DNA of 64,000 nucleotides from Lysobacter defluvii IMMIB APB-9 = DSM 18482 (GCF_000423325.1 NZ_AUHT01000007.1:1-64000), one strand, 5' to 3'. Numbered from the stretch's first letter, positions 41,173 to 52,984 are shown. The notes: generated by a model from the sequence alone, not told the origin. Made by a program: numbers and translations.

Positions 41173-42750
41173 TCAACCGGCAGGCCACGCATAGGACGAG
41201 CCGACGCCCAGCGGAATGCCCAGCGCCCAGAACCCGACCAGGAACAGGGTCCACACCACCAGCAGCGAGATCGAGAACGGCAGCATCAGCGCCAGCAGCG
41301 TCCCGACGCCCGCGGACTTCACGTACTTCTGGCAGAACACGACGATCAGCGGGAAGTACGGCAGCAGCGGGGTGATGATGTTGGTGCTGGAGTCGCCCAC
41401 CCGGTAGGCGGCCTGGGTCAGGTCCGGCGAGATCCCCAGCTGCATCAGCATCGGCACCATGATCGCGCCGATCAGCGCCCACTTGGCCGAGGCCGAGCCG
41501 ATCAGCAGGTTCACCAGGCCCGACAGCAGCACGATGCCGACCAGGGTCAGCGACATGTGCAGGCCCATGGCCTGCAGCGCGTTGGCGCCCTTGATCGCGA
41601 TCAGCACGCCCAGGTTCGACTGGCTGAAGGCATAGATGAACTGCGCCGCGAAGAACGCCATGACGATGTAGTAGCCCATGCCGCTCATCGCCTTGCTCAT
41701 CCCGCCGATGATGTCGCGGTGGCTCCGGGCGGTGCCGGCGACGTAGCCGTAGACCACGCCGGGGATCAGGAAGAACAGGAAGATCAGCGCCACGATCGAC
41801 TGCATCAGCGGCGCGGTGAACGCCAGCAGCGGCTGGGTGCCCGGGGCCAGAGTGGCCGGGTCGGCCGCCCACGGGGTGCCTTCCGGCAGCAGGGTCAGCA
41901 CGAACAGCACCAACGCGATGCCCATGGCCGCGACGGCGGCGACCAGGCCGCGTTTTTCGTTCGGTTCCAGCGGCTCCATGGTCGGCATGTCGCTCGAGTC
42001 GCCATCCACCGGCGTAGACTTCAGCCGCGGCTCGATCACGCGGTCGGTCAGGTACCAGCCGACCAGGACCACCAGGACGGTCGACGCGCTGGTGAAGTAG
42101 AAGTTGTTGAGCGGGCTGATCTCCGCGGCCGGGGCGACGATGCGCGCGGCCTCCTGGGTCAGCGCCGCCAGCATCGGATCGAGACTGGAGGGAATGAAGA
42201 ACGTCGCCGAGAACCCGCCTGAGACGCCGGCGAACGCCGCCGCAATGCCCGCCAGCGGGTGCCGCCCCGCCGCGTAGAAGATCACCGCGCCCAGCGGGAT
42301 CACCAGCACGTAGCCGGCGTCGACCGCGATGTGGCTCAGGATGCCGACGGCGATCAGCGCGGGCGTCAGCAGCATCTTCGGCGTGACCGCCAGGATCGCG
42401 CGCAGCAAGGCATTGATGAAGCCGGTGTGCTCGGCCACGCCCAGGCCCAGCATCGCCACCAGCACCACGCCCAGCGGGGCGAAGTTGACGAAGGTGGAGA
42501 CCAGGGTCGCCATGAACGCGGTCAGGCTGGCGCCGGAGAGCAGGTTGTTGATTTCGACCGGCTCGCCGCTGCGCGGGTCGATCTCGCTGAAGCTCATCCC
42601 TGACATGAGGGCGGAGACGGCCCACGTGGCCAGCATCAGCAGCAGGAACAGCACCGCCGGGTCCGGCAGCTTGTTGCCGACCCGTTCCACGCCATCGAGG
42701 AAACGCGTGACGAGGTTGCGCCGTGGCGCGGCTTCGGGGACCTGGTTCAT
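41173..42750 (-). CDS. AbgT-family transporter
   Basis: 525 residues with about 12 membrane segments. NKLPDPAVLFLLLMLATWA, DAGYVLVIPLGAVIF, GRHPLAGIAAAFAGVSGGFSA and YRVGDSSTNIITPLLPYFPLI mark the p-aminobenzoyl-glutamate transporter family (AbgT/MtrF); some members instead export antimetabolites such as sulfonamides. ATG 42750 follows CAGGAGCC. A charged cytoplasmic loop (KSTPVDGDSSDMPTMEPLEP) sits mid-protein. Confidence 0.9.
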   Translation of the reverse strand: MNQVPEAAPRRNLVTRFLDGVERVGNKLPDPAVLFLLLMLATWAVSALMSGMSFSEIDPRSGEPVEINNLLSGASLTAFMATLVSTFVNFAPLGVVLVAMLGLGVAEHTGFINALLRAILAVTPKMLLTPALIAVGILSHIAVDAGYVLVIPLGAVIFYAAGRHPLAGIAAAFAGVSGGFSATFFIPSSLDPMLAALTQEAARIVAPAAEISPLNNFYFTSASTVLVVLVGWYLTDRVIEPRLKSTPVDGDSSDMPTMEPLEPNEKRGLVAAVAAMGIALVLFVLTLLPEGTPWAADPATLAPGTQPLLAFTAPLMQSIVALIFLFFLIPGVVYGYVAGTARSHRDIIGGMSKAMSGMGYYIVMAFFAAQFIYAFSQSNLGVLIAIKGANALQAMGLHMSLTLVGIVLLSGLVNLLIGSASAKWALIGAIMVPMLMQLGISPDLTQAAYRVGDSSTNIITPLLPYFPLIVVFCQKYVKSAGVGTLLALMLPFSISLLVVWTLFLVGFWALGIPLGVGSSYAWPAG

Positions 42751-42821
42751 GCCGGCTCCTGGAGGCAAGCGAATGCGGATTCACCGCATCCTAACAGCCG
42801 CCTCACGCCCGCTGAACGCCG

Positions 42822-43697
42822 CTAGATCCGGGTGCGCACCGCGAACAGTTCGGGAAAGAAGCTCAGCTCCAGCGCGCGGCGCAGGAAGCCCACGCCGGAC
42901 GAGCCGCCGGTGCCGGGCTTGAAGCCGATGATCCGCATCACCGTGCGCATGTGGCGGAAGCGCCACAGCTGGAACTGGCTTTCCAGGTCGACCAGGTCCT
43001 CGGCCAGCGCGTACTCGCGCCAGTGGCGCCCCGTGTCCTTGTAGATCGCCTCGAAGACGGGCAGCAGCTCCGGGTCCTCCACGTGGGTCCGGCTCCAGTC
43101 ACGCTCCAGGTTGCGCCGCGGCACCGGGTGGCCCCAGCGGGCCAGGTACAGCAGGAACTCGTCGTAGAGGCTGGGCGCTTCCAGCACCGCCCGCAGCCGG
43201 TCGTGCGCGGCCGGGTCGTGGGCGAACACCTTCAGCATGTCGGCGCTCTTGTTGCCCAGCAGGAACTCGACGGTTCGGTACTGCAGCGACTGGAACCCGG
43301 ACGAAGGCCCCAGCAGGTCGCGGAACCCCATGTACTCGGAGGGCGTCAGGGTCTCGAGCACCGACCACTGCTCGGTGAGCTGGTGGAAGACCTTCTTGCA
43401 GCGCGACAGGACCTTCTGGCACTGCCCGACCTCGTCGCGGCGCAGGTGCGCGACCGCCGCGCCCAGCTCGTGGATCACCAGCTTCAGCCACAGCTCGGAG
43501 GTCTGGTGCTGGATGATGAACAGCATCTCGTCGTGGTGCGGGGGATCCGACACCGGCGACTGCGCCGACAGCAGGCGGTCGAGCCGTAGGTAGCCGCCGT
43601 AGGTCATCCGGCCCGCAAGGTCGGTCTGGATGCCGGCTTCGAGGTCGCGCTCGTTGCGTGCCTTTGCCCCATCCTCCCGCATGTCGTTGTCACCCAT
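42822..43697 (-). CDS. kynA: Tryptophan 2,3-dioxygenase
   Basis: 291 residues. Haem enzyme starting the kynurenine route. [36 protein letters not shown] (substrate/haem pocket), [18 protein letters not shown], and [21 protein letters not shown] (haem side) are all conserved. The first ATG (43697) is used; a second in-frame ATG at 43682 is possible. Neighbouring kynB/kynU genes are not present. Confidence 0.95.
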   Translation of the reverse strand: MGDNDMREDGAKARNERDLEAGIQTDLAGRMTYGGYLRLDRLLSAQSPVSDPPHHDEMLFIIQHQTSELWLKLVIHELGAAVAHLRRDEVGQCQKVLSRCKKVFHQLTEQWSVLETLTPSEYMGFRDLLGPSSGFQSLQYRTVEFLLGNKSADMLKVFAHDPAAHDRLRAVLEAPSLYDEFLLYLARWGHPVPRRNLERDWSRTHVEDPELLPVFEAIYKDTGRHWREYALAEDLVDLESQFQLWRFRHMRTVMRIIGFKPGTGGSSGVGFLRRALELSFFPELFAVRTRI

Positions 43698-43829
43698 CCC
43701 CAACCGCTCCGCTGCAGCCTTCCGGCCCCGCAAGGGTAGCGCAGGCACGCGCGCCAACGGCCCTGATATGCTCGCGGCGCACGGGACAGCGAGGTCCCGG
43801 CCTTGCCAAACGGACTTGGAGCCCACGCC

Positions 43830-46346
43830 ATGGACAGCGTGCTTTCCGGGGTGGCGCCTGCCCTGCCCCACCTCCTGCGGGCCGCGCAGGACCGCCTGAT
43901 CTCGATCGAAACCGGTTGCGACCTGCCGCTGGTGGCGGAGCGCTTCACCGGCCATGAAGGGGTCTGTACCGACTTCCGCTTCGACGTCGACTGCCTTTCC
44001 GAGTGCGACCGGCTCGATACCGGTCCGCTGCTGGGGCGCTCGGTCGTCCTGCGGCTGCAACGGGCCGACGGATCGAGGCGCACGTGGCACGGCCACTGCA
44101 CCGCGGTGCAGGCGCTGGGCAGCGACGGCGGCCTGGCGCGTTATCGCCTCCGCATCGAACCCTGGACCGCGTTCCTGCGACTGCGGCGCAACGCGCTGGT
44201 GTTCCAGGACCTGGACGCGCTGGGCGTGGTCGAGCGGATCCTGGACGACTACCCGCAGGCGGCGATGTCGGTCGACGTCGGCCGCAGCCTGCCGGCGCCG
44301 CCGGTCACCACCCAGTACCGCGAGAGCGATCATGCCTTCGTGTTCCGCCTGCTGTCCCGGGCGGGCCTGGCGTGGCGGTTCGACCACGTGGACGACGGGG
44401 ACGGGCCACGCCACGTGCTGGCGGTGTTCGACCGCGACGCGGCCACGCCCACCTGCGCGACCCCGGTGCTGCGCTTCCACCGCAGCGACATCGCGGAAAA
44501 GCACGATGCGATCCACCACTTCGCCGACCAGCGGCAGGCGACGCCGAACGTGTTCACCACGGCCAGCTGGCAGGCCGAACAGGCGGCGGCGGTTGCGGCC
44601 ACGCTGGAGGGGGAGGCCGCCGGTCCGCACCTTCCAGCCTTGGAGGTGTACACCGCCCCGCGTGCCGGCCACTTGCCCGACCGCGGGACGGCAGACGCAC
44701 TTGCCGGGTGGCGCCTGGACGCCCTGCGGCTCCCGCGGCGCCTGCATGCCGGCGCGGGGAGCGGCCGGGCGATGGCCCCGGGGCACGCCTTCCGGCTGGA
44801 CCAGCACCCCGGCCTCGCGGGCCAGCGCTTCGTTCCGCTGGCCATCGAGCACGTCGCGGTCAACAACCTGGGCAGCGGCATTGCCGAACTGGCGGAGGCG
44901 CCGGAACTGGAGCGCGGCAGCTACCGCAACCGCTTCCTTGCCGTGCCGGAGGGAACGGCCGTCGCGCCTACCCCGTCGCACAAGCCCACCGCGCCGGGTC
45001 CCCAGACCGCCCGCGTGGTCGGGTTGCCGGACGCGGCCGTGACGTCCAGCCGCGACCACCAGGTGCGGATCCAGTTCCCGTGGCAGCGCGGCCGGCAGCC
45101 CAACCCGGGCGGCCTGGTCGACGCGGGGTCTGACGCGTTTCCCGACGGGCACGCCCCCGGCGACCACACCAGCGGCACCTGGGTCCGGGTGGCCGAGTGG
45201 ACGGCCGGCCCGGACTGGGGCAGCCATGCGCTGCCCCGCATCGGTAGCGAAGTGCTGGTCGAATTCCTGCATGGCGACATCGACCAGCCGGTGATCACCG
45301 GCCAGCTCTACAACGGCGAGGTCGCCCCACCGTTCGCCCTCGCGGAGGCGAGCAACCATCCCGGCACCGTGTCCGGCCTGCACACCCGGTCGCTGGACGG
45401 CACCGGCACCCAGCAATGGCTCATGGACGATGCGGCCGGCCAGTTGCGCCAACGCCTGCATACCAGCCTGGCCGACAGCCGGCTGGAGCTGGGCTACCTG
45501 GTCGAACACCACGACGCCCGGCGTGGCCGCCACCGTGGGCAGGGCTTCGACTTCGCGACCCTCGGTTGGGCCAACCTGCGCGCCGGCCAGGGCCTGCTGC
45601 TGTCCACCACGGCGCGGCCGGGCGCCCGCTCGACCCAGATGGACGCGGCGGAGGCGGTGGCGCAGCTGAAGGGGGCCGCCCGCACCGCCCGGGCGCTGGA
45701 CGACGCCGCCGAAGGCAGCGGAGCCCCTCCGCTCTCCGCCAACCAGGCACAGGCCGACTTCATCGCCCAGGTGGACCCGGAACAGGAGGGCCGCTACCAG
45801 GGGCCCGTCGCAGGACAGTCGGCGACGAAGCCTGTTGCCGCGGTGCGGGAGGGCGGCGACCCGGTGGAGCGCTTCGCCAGGCCCGTGCTGCTGGCCGAGT
45901 CCCCCGACGCGATCGCGTTCGCCACCGACGCCAGCGCCCTCGCCCATGCCGGCGGCAACCTGCACCTCACCGCGCAGCAGGACCTGCACCTGGCCGCCGC
46001 ACACAGCTTCGCCGGCGTGAGCGGCCGGCACGTCGCCCTGTTCGCCGGGCGAGGACCATTGAAGGTGGTCGCCGCGAACGGTCCACTGGGCCTGCAGGCG
46101 CACGCCGGTCCCCTGGAGCTGCTGGCCGACGGGTCGCTGAGCGTGAGCTCCACCGAAGACCGGATCGACGTGCTGGCGAAGGAGAAGGTGGTGCTGCGCG
46201 CGGGGCGGACGGAGGTGGTGCTCGAGGGCGGGGACATCACCTTTGCGTGCCCGGGGACCTTCACGGTCCGGGCCGGGCAGGTGCCGTCCGGTTCCCCCCA
46301 GACAGGCACCACCCGTTCCACCCCGGCTACAATCGCGGGTCTTTAG
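43830..46346 (+). CDS. vgrG: Orphan type VI secretion VgrG spike protein
   Basis: 838 residues. The gp27-like N-terminal part ([43 protein letters not shown]) leads to the gp5-like OB region ([63 protein letters not shown]). The C-terminal part is the DUF2345 needle extension ([46 protein letters not shown]). No effector domain follows DUF2345. No tss genes, PAAR or immunity gene are nearby. ATG 43830 has TTGGAG upstream. It is divergent from tryptophan 2,3-dioxygenase, and its last codons contain the likely pdhA promoter. Confidence 0.9.
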   Translation: MDSVLSGVAPALPHLLRAAQDRLISIETGCDLPLVAERFTGHEGVCTDFRFDVDCLSECDRLDTGPLLGRSVVLRLQRADGSRRTWHGHCTAVQALGSDGGLARYRLRIEPWTAFLRLRRNALVFQDLDALGVVERILDDYPQAAMSVDVGRSLPAPPVTTQYRESDHAFVFRLLSRAGLAWRFDHVDDGDGPRHVLAVFDRDAATPTCATPVLRFHRSDIAEKHDAIHHFADQRQATPNVFTTASWQAEQAAAVAATLEGEAAGPHLPALEVYTAPRAGHLPDRGTADALAGWRLDALRLPRRLHAGAGSGRAMAPGHAFRLDQHPGLAGQRFVPLAIEHVAVNNLGSGIAELAEAPELERGSYRNRFLAVPEGTAVAPTPSHKPTAPGPQTARVVGLPDAAVTSSRDHQVRIQFPWQRGRQPNPGGLVDAGSDAFPDGHAPGDHTSGTWVRVAEWTAGPDWGSHALPRIGSEVLVEFLHGDIDQPVITGQLYNGEVAPPFALAEASNHPGTVSGLHTRSLDGTGTQQWLMDDAAGQLRQRLHTSLADSRLELGYLVEHHDARRGRHRGQGFDFATLGWANLRAGQGLLLSTTARPGARSTQMDAAEAVAQLKGAARTARALDDAAEGSGAPPLSANQAQADFIAQVDPEQEGRYQGPVAGQSATKPVAAVREGGDPVERFARPVLLAESPDAIAFATDASALAHAGGNLHLTAQQDLHLAAAHSFAGVSGRHVALFAGRGPLKVVAANGPLGLQAHAGPLELLADGSLSVSSTEDRIDVLAKEKVVLRAGRTEVVLEGGDITFACPGTFTVRAGQVPSGSPQTGTTRSTPATIAGL
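46328..46333 (+). promoter_or_regulatory. pdhA: Candidate -10 box of the pdh operon inside the vgrG end
   Basis: TACAAT, in GGCTACAATCGCGGG, 34 nt before the pdhA start and within the last six codons of vgrG. No -35 match. Confidence 0.5.
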
Positions 46347-46367
46347 CCTGACCGAGGAAAGCGTCGC

Positions 46368-47441
46368 ATGACGGTCGCCGCATCGTTCGAGATCGAGTAC
46401 CTGCAGTACCTGGGGCCTGACGGCAAGCTCGTCAGGGACCTCCCCGAGGGGCTGCAGGATCCCAAGGCCCTGGTGCCGCTGTTCAAGCAGATGCTGTTCG
46501 TGCGCACCTTCGACAGCAAGGCCATCAAGCTGCAGCGCACCGGCAAGCTCGGCACCTACGCCGCCAGCCTGGGCCATGAGGCCGCGCACGTGGGCATCGG
46601 TGCCGCGATGAAGCCCGAGGACGTGTTCGCGCCCAGCTACCGCGAGTACGGCGCGCAGTTCATGCGCGGGGTGAAGCCGCGCGAGGTGCTCCTGTACTGG
46701 GGCGGCGACGAGCGCGGCAACGACTTCGAGGGGCCGAAGAACGACTACCCGTGGTGCGTCCCGATCTCCACCCAGTGCCTGATGGCGGCCGGCGCGGCGC
46801 TGTCGTTCAAGCTGCGCGGGCAGGACCGCGTGGCGGTGGCGTGCTGCGGTGACGGCGGCTCGTCCAAGACCGACTTCTACGCTGCGCTCAACTCCGCCGG
46901 CGCCTACAAGTCCCCGCTGGTGCTGTGCGTGATCAACAACGGCTGGGCGATCTCGGTGCCCCGCCACGCCCAGACCGGCGCCGAGACCCTGGCCCAGAAG
47001 GGCCTGGCCGGCGGCCTGCACTGCCTGCAGCTGGACGGCAATGACCTGATCGCGGTGCTGGAGGGCATGCGCCGCGCCACCGAGCGCGCCCGCAATGGCG
47101 AGGGCGGCACCGTCATCGAGATGATGACCTACCGCCTGCACGACCACACCACCGCCGACGACGCCAGCCGCTACCGCGACGAGGCCGAGGTCAAGGACGG
47201 CTGGACCCGCGAGCCGATGACCCGCCTGCGCACCTACCTGACCGAGGCCGGCGTGTGGAGCGAGGACGAGGAGAAGGCCTGGATCGCCGACTGCGAGGCG
47301 CGCGTCGACGAGGAGATCAACGCCTACCTCAACACCCCGGTGCAGCCGGTGGAGGCCATGTTCGACCATCTGTATGCCGACCCGCCAGCCGACCTGCTGG
47401 CACAGCGCCAGGAAGCCATCGAGCGGGAGGGCCGCGCATGA
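46368..47441 (+). CDS. pdhA: Pyruvate/2-oxoacid dehydrogenase E1 alpha subunit
   Basis: 357 residues; the TPP-binding motif [20 protein letters not shown]...VINN is present, with EHTTADD-type loop [14 protein letters not shown]. Decarboxylates the 2-oxoacid in complex with PdhB. Pyruvate versus branched-chain substrate cannot be separated safely. GAGGAAAGCGTCGC precedes the ATG. Overlaps pdhB by four bases. Confidence 0.92.
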   Translation: MTVAASFEIEYLQYLGPDGKLVRDLPEGLQDPKALVPLFKQMLFVRTFDSKAIKLQRTGKLGTYAASLGHEAAHVGIGAAMKPEDVFAPSYREYGAQFMRGVKPREVLLYWGGDERGNDFEGPKNDYPWCVPISTQCLMAAGAALSFKLRGQDRVAVACCGDGGSSKTDFYAALNSAGAYKSPLVLCVINNGWAISVPRHAQTGAETLAQKGLAGGLHCLQLDGNDLIAVLEGMRRATERARNGEGGTVIEMMTYRLHDHTTADDASRYRDEAEVKDGWTREPMTRLRTYLTEAGVWSEDEEKAWIADCEARVDEEINAYLNTPVQPVEAMFDHLYADPPADLLAQRQEAIEREGRA

Positions 47442-48436
47442 GCACCAACCAGCAGGCCAACCCGATCACGCTGATCGAGGCCCTCACCCAGGCGATGGCC
47501 TACGAGATGCGCAACGACGACAGCGTCGTGGTGCTGGGCGAGGACGTGGGCGTCAACGGCGGCGTGTTCCGCGCCACCGCCGGACTGCACGCGCAGTTCG
47601 GCAGCGAGCGCGTCATCGACACCCCGCTGGACGAGACCACCATCGCCGGCCTGACCGTCGGCATGGCCAGCCAGGGCATGCGCCCGATCGCCGAGGCGCA
47701 GTTCGACGGCTTCGTCTACCCGATGGTCGACTTCATCGTCAGCCACGCGGCCCGCATGCGCTACCGCACCCGCGGCCGGCTGGAGTGCCCGATGGTGCTG
47801 CGCGTGCCGTGGGGCGGTGGCATCCGCGCGCCGGAGCACCACAGCGAGGCCAACGAGGCGATCTTCACCAACGTCCCGGGCCTGCGCGTGGTCATGCCAT
47901 CCTCGCCGCAGCGCGCCTACGGCATGCTGCTGGCGTCGATCCGCGACCCGGATCCGGTGGTGTTCTTCGAGCCCAAGCGCATCTACCGCCAGTACAAGGA
48001 AATGGTCCCGGACGACGGCGAGGCGCTGCCGCTGGACGTGTGCTACGTGCTGCGCGACGGCACCGACGTGACCCTGGTGACCTGGGGCGCGCAGGTGAAG
48101 GAGGCCCTGGAGGCCGCCGACAAGCTGGCCGCGGAGGGCATCAGCGCCGAGGTCATCGACGTCGCCACCCTGCGTCCGCTGGACTTCGCGACCATCGCCG
48201 AGTCGGTCAGCAAGACCGGCCGCTGCGTGATCGTGCAGGAAGCGCCCAAGACCGCCGGCTTCGGTGCCGAGATCGCCGCGCGCCTGGCCGAGGAGTCGAT
48301 GTACGACCTGGTCGCCCCGGTCGAGCGCGTCACCGGCCCGGACACCCACATCCCGCTGTTCCGGCTCGAGATGAAGTTCCTGCCCAGCGTCGACCGCGTG
48401 GTCGCGGCCGCCAGGCGCGCCGTGTCGCACGGCTGA
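47438..48436 (+). CDS. pdhB: Pyruvate/2-oxoacid dehydrogenase E1 beta subunit
   Basis: 332 residues; transketolase-like beta chain. [66 protein letters not shown] and [15 protein letters not shown] are conserved. ATG 47438 overlaps the pdhA stop (ATGA). Confidence 0.94.
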   Translation: MSTNQQANPITLIEALTQAMAYEMRNDDSVVVLGEDVGVNGGVFRATAGLHAQFGSERVIDTPLDETTIAGLTVGMASQGMRPIAEAQFDGFVYPMVDFIVSHAARMRYRTRGRLECPMVLRVPWGGGIRAPEHHSEANEAIFTNVPGLRVVMPSSPQRAYGMLLASIRDPDPVVFFEPKRIYRQYKEMVPDDGEALPLDVCYVLRDGTDVTLVTWGAQVKEALEAADKLAAEGISAEVIDVATLRPLDFATIAESVSKTGRCVIVQEAPKTAGFGAEIAARLAEESMYDLVAPVERVTGPDTHIPLFRLEMKFLPSVDRVVAAARRAVSHG

Positions 48437-48492
48437 CCCTCCGGGAACCCACACACCAACGGCGGGCCGCGGCCCGCCCAACGGGAAACGCC

Positions 48493-49938
48493 ATGAGCAA
48501 CAAGAAGACGTTTTACCTGCCCGACCTGGGCGAAGGCCTGCCGGACGCGACCATCGTCGAGTGGAACGTGAAGGAAGGCGACACCATCCGCCTCGACGAG
48601 GCGCTGGTCTCGATGGAAACCGCCAAGGCCGTGGTCGAGGTGCCGTCCCCGGTCTCGGGCAAGGTGCTGAAGCTGGCCGGCGCCGCCGGCGACGTGATCA
48701 CCACCGGCGCGATGCTGGCCGAGTTCGAGGTCGACCCGTCCATGCCGCAGCGCGCCGAGGGCCAGGACACCGGCCATCACCACGGCGGCGGTGACAAGGG
48801 CGTGGGCAGCCAGGACCCGGCGCCGGACGACCGCGTGGTCGCCTCCGACGAGGGTGGCGCGATCGAGGCCGACGGCGAGCCGGCGGCCAAGGGCGAGGTC
48901 CGCCAGGACGCGGGCACCGTGGTTGGCGCCATGCAGTCCTCCGACACTGTGCACACCGAGCAGGCCGTCGCCGTCGGTGGCGTCAAGGCGATGCCGGCGG
49001 TGCGCGCGATGGCGCGCAAGCTCAAGGTCGACCTGTCGCGGGTGAACCCGACCGGCCCGGACGGCGTGGTGACGCTGGCCGACGTGAAGAAGGCCGCCGC
49101 CGATGGCTCGGCCTCCGCCTCGCTCCCCTCTCCCGCTGGCGGGAGAGGGGCCGGGGGTGAGGGTAGTCAGCAGCAGGGGCTGCCCTCATCCGCCCTTCGG
49201 GCACCTTCTCCCGCAAGCGGGAGAAGGGAAGAGCAGGGGCGCAGCACGGTGTCCCAGGCGGGGCGGCCGATGCGGACGCAGCCGCCGGGCGTGGCCGCTA
49301 CCGGGCAGCCGGAGCAGCTCAAGGGCGTGCGCCGGAACATGGCGCGGGTCATGGCCGACGCGCACAGCAAGGTCGTGCCGACCACGCTGGTGGACGACGC
49401 CGACCTGCATGCCTGGATCGGCAAGCAGGACATCACCGCCCGCCTGATCCGCGCGATCTGCGCCGCGGCCAAGGCGGTGCCGGCGCTCAATGCCTGGTTC
49501 GACGGCGACAACCTGAGCCGCACCATGCACCCGCACGTGGACATCGGCATCGCCGTGGACACCGAGGACGGGCTGTTCGTGCCGGCGCTGCGCAATGCCG
49601 ACGTGCTCGACGCGGCCGGCGTGCGCTCGGCGATCCAGCGCCTGCGCCAGCAGGTCGAGGACCGCACCATCCCGGCCAGCGAGCTGCAGGGCTACACCAT
49701 CAGCCTGTCCAACTTCGGCATGTTCGCCGGCCGTTACGCCACCCCGGTGGTGGTGCCGCCGTGCGTGGCGATCGTGGGCGCGGGCAAGCTGAGCCACGAC
49801 GTGGTCGCGGTGATGGGCGGCATCGAGGTGCACCGCCGGATGCCGATCTCGCTGACCTTCGACCACCGCGCCGCCACCGGCGGCGAGGCCGCCCGCTTCC
49901 TCAAGGCGCTGCTGGACGACCTGTCGCTGCCGAACTGA
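48493..49938 (+). CDS. pdhC: Dihydrolipoamide acyltransferase E2 with repeat-derived linker
   Basis: 481 residues. One lipoyl domain with lipoyl-lysine K45 (VSMETAKAVVEVP), a Gly/His-rich linker, a peripheral-subunit-binding domain (about 164-200, MPAVRAMARKLKVDLSRVNPTG), a second linker, and the CAT domain with LTFDHRAATGG near the end (catalytic His). Residues about 212-246 (LPSPAGG to SGRREE) are encoded by a copy of the two-part REP-like element at 49126-49228. The frame stays open, so the element has been absorbed into the flexible linker. Ends in a good terminator. Confidence 0.93.
   Translation: MSNKKTFYLPDLGEGLPDATIVEWNVKEGDTIRLDEALVSMETAKAVVEVPSPVSGKVLKLAGAAGDVITTGAMLAEFEVDPSMPQRAEGQDTGHHHGGGDKGVGSQDPAPDDRVVASDEGGAIEADGEPAAKGEVRQDAGTVVGAMQSSDTVHTEQAVAVGGVKAMPAVRAMARKLKVDLSRVNPTGPDGVVTLADVKKAAADGSASASLPSPAGGRGAGGEGSQQQGLPSSALRAPSPASGRREEQGRSTVSQAGRPMRTQPPGVAATGQPEQLKGVRRNMARVMADAHSKVVPTTLVDDADLHAWIGKQDITARLIRAICAAAKAVPALNAWFDGDNLSRTMHPHVDIGIAVDTEDGLFVPALRNADVLDAAGVRSAIQRLRQQVEDRTIPASELQGYTISLSNFGMFAGRYATPVVVPPCVAIVGAGKLSHDVVAVMGGIEVHRRMPISLTFDHRAATGGEAARFLKALLDDLSLPN
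49126..49228. repeat. Two-part REP-like element, copy 3, inside the pdhC coding region
   Basis: Unit A (49126-49163, CCCTCTCCCGC/GCGGGAGAGGG, then GGGGTGAGGG) and unit B (49183-49228, CCCTCATCCGCCC through CTTCTCCCGC/GCGGGAGAAG) with a 19-nt spacer. Same order as in 37487-37621 but without the microsatellite. It codes for about 35 residues of linker. Confidence 0.85.
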
Positions 49939-49961
49939 CGGCAACCACGCAGGAAACGGAG

Positions 49962-49988
49962 AAGGGCGGCCCGTCGGCCGCCCTTTTT
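49962..49988 (+). terminator. Rho-independent terminator of the pdh operon
   Basis: AAGGGCGGCC-CGTC-GGCCGCCCTT, ten pairs with four-base loop, then TTT. 24 nt past the pdhC stop. Confidence 0.9.
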
Positions 49989-50028
49989 CATGCCTGCGGC
50001 AATCGGCGCCAGAGTCGCACCGGTGCCC

Positions 50029-51135
50029 TTACCCGTTGACTCCGGCCACCCCATCGGCGACCACCACCCGGTCGCGCCCACCCTGCTTGGCTTGGTAGAG
50101 CGCCCGGTCGGCCGCCTCGAACACCACCTCCGGCAGCGGCCCGGCGGGATCACCGGCCGCCACCCCCGCCGAGACGGTGACCGGGAACGGCAGGTCCATG
50201 GCGGCGACCCCCGCACGAATGCGCTCGGCGACCTCGAGCGCCGCCTCCAGGGTGGTCTGCGGCAGGATCAGTAGGAATTCCTCGCCGCCAAAGCGCACCG
50301 CCACGTCGTCGTGGCGCACGGACGCCTCCACCACTTCGCCGACGGCGCGCAGCGCCCGGTCACCCTCGCGGTGGCCATGGGCATCGTTGATCTGCTTGAA
50401 GTGGTCGATGTCCAGCACGATCAGGCAGTAGGTCCCGGCGTCGAGGCGGGCCAGCGCCGCCGGGTCGCCCCGCAACTGCGAGAGCGCCGCACGGTTCAGG
50501 AGCCCGGTCAGCGGATCCAGGCGCGCGGTTTCGACGATCTGCTCCATCTCCTGGCGCAGGTATTCCTGGGCCCGTTCGGCCTTGCGCAGGGTGCTCGCGC
50601 GCTCGTCGGCGAGCCGCCGTTGCTCCAGGCCGAACCACCGCAGTTCGAGCAGCCGCTCGCACTGCCGCGCGAGGATCTGCAGCGAATCCAGCTGGTCCTC
50701 CTCCAGCGCGCGCGGCCGCACGTCCATTGCGGTGAGCGTGCCGAGCACGTGGCCGCCGTGCCCGTGCACCGGCACGCCCGCATAGAACCGGACCGGCTCG
50801 CCGCCGATCCGGACCGGCAAACGGGTGAAGCGCGGGTCGCGGGCGACATCCTCGATCACGAGCGGGGACGAGGAGCGGATCGTGTAGTCACAGATCGAAA
50901 GCAGCCGCGGCGTGCTCGAGCAGTCCGTGCCGATGCTGGCCTTGAACCACTGGCGGTCGCGGTCGATCAGCGACAGCGTGGACGCCGGTGCGCCGCAAAG
51001 CCGGGTGACCAGCCGGACGATCTCGTCGAACGCCTGCTCGGCCCCGGTCTCCGAAAGGCGGTAGGAGTCCAGGACCGCCTGGCGCGCGCGCTCGTGCGCT
51101 GCCGCGCGGTCGGGGGGCAAAGAGGAAGGTCCCAT
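50029..51135 (-). CDS. GAF-GGDEF diguanylate cyclase
   Basis: 368 residues. The N-terminal GAF domain (about 20-170) includes LSLIDRDRQWFKASIGTD and ICDYTIRSSSPLVIEDVARDPRF. A helical linker precedes the GGDEF domain (DPLTGLLNRAAL, DIDHFKQINDAHGHREGDRALR) with an intact active site GGEEF at 283-287. The inhibitory I-site RxxD is R274-H-D-D277, correctly spaced five residues before it. Predicted cytoplasmic, making c-di-GMP under ligand control. The ligand is unknown. It may feed the Clp regulator encoded here, but that link is inference. Confidence 0.92.
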   Translation of the reverse strand: MGPSSLPPDRAAAHERARQAVLDSYRLSETGAEQAFDEIVRLVTRLCGAPASTLSLIDRDRQWFKASIGTDCSSTPRLLSICDYTIRSSSPLVIEDVARDPRFTRLPVRIGGEPVRFYAGVPVHGHGGHVLGTLTAMDVRPRALEEDQLDSLQILARQCERLLELRWFGLEQRRLADERASTLRKAERAQEYLRQEMEQIVETARLDPLTGLLNRAALSQLRGDPAALARLDAGTYCLIVLDIDHFKQINDAHGHREGDRALRAVGEVVEASVRHDDVAVRFGGEEFLLILPQTTLEAALEVAERIRAGVAAMDLPFPVTVSAGVAAGDPAGPLPEVVFEAADRALYQAKQGGRDRVVVADGVAGVNG

Positions 51136-51186
51136 GGAGGGAGCGTATCGGCGCTCCCTGCAATGCGAGGTGAGCCGGCGTTCGGC

Positions 51187-51512
51187 TCAGCCCGGACCCT
51201 GTCCGTCGCCCGTGCGGCGCAGCCAGAGCCAGCGCACCACGAAGGCAACCGTCATCGCCCCCAGGTACACCGCGTAGCCCAGCGCGGTGGCGAGGATCTG
51301 CTTCCACATCTTGCCGGCGGCCGGGTCCGCGTACGCCTGCGCCCAGTACACGCTGGCCAGGAACAGCGCCAGCGAGACCAGCAGGGCGGCCACGTCATAG
51401 GCGCGGCGCGCCAGCGTCCGCGGCTGGCGGGGGTAGACCCAGAACAGCACCGACAGGATCAGGAACCACGGCAGGAACAGGATCAGGGTCAGGTTGAGCT
51501 CGACGCCCGCGC

Positions 51513-51516
<4 letters not shown>
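51187..51516 (-). CDS. Small conserved membrane protein
   Basis: 109 residues with three or four membrane segments (LTLILFLPWFLILSVLFWVYP; YDVAALLVSLALFLASVYWAQ; GYAVYLGAMTVAFVVRWLWL). The ATG overlaps the trpS stop (ATGA), so it is coupled to trpS. I do not recognise a function. Confidence 0.7.
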
Positions 51517-52850
<1,334 letters not shown>

Positions 52851-52938
52851 TGCGGGTGCCGGGTGTGCGGGAGCGCCCCAGTTTAGCCGGGGCCGACGGG
52901 GCGGACCTGCTCCTGCAGATCGCGGGTCGCCCAACGAA

Positions 52939-52965
52939 GAAGGCCCGGGCAATGCCCGGGCCTTC
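52939..52965 (-). terminator. Terminator after csbD
   Basis: GAAGGCCCGGGC-ATT-GCCCGGGCCTTC on the minus strand, twelve pairs, followed by TTCG. 20 nt past the csbD stop, before the trpS start. Confidence 0.7.
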
Positions 52966-52984
52966 CTGCAGCGGGGAGTACGGG

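Noticed and set aside
39199-42222. Long plus-strand frame opposite the POT and AbgT genes
   Set aside because: Composition is His/Gln/Arg-rich antisense of two well-supported transporters, with no family features.
43830-46346. VgrG as part of a prophage tail
   Set aside because: No phage structural, lysis or integrase genes nearby; DUF2345 is typical of T6SS VgrG.
42822-47369. Very long minus-strand reading frame across tdo, vgrG and pdhA
   Set aside because: It is the tdo frame extended upstream through the antisense of vgrG and pdhA; in high-GC DNA such frames stay open by chance, and the tdo start is set by the family N-terminus.
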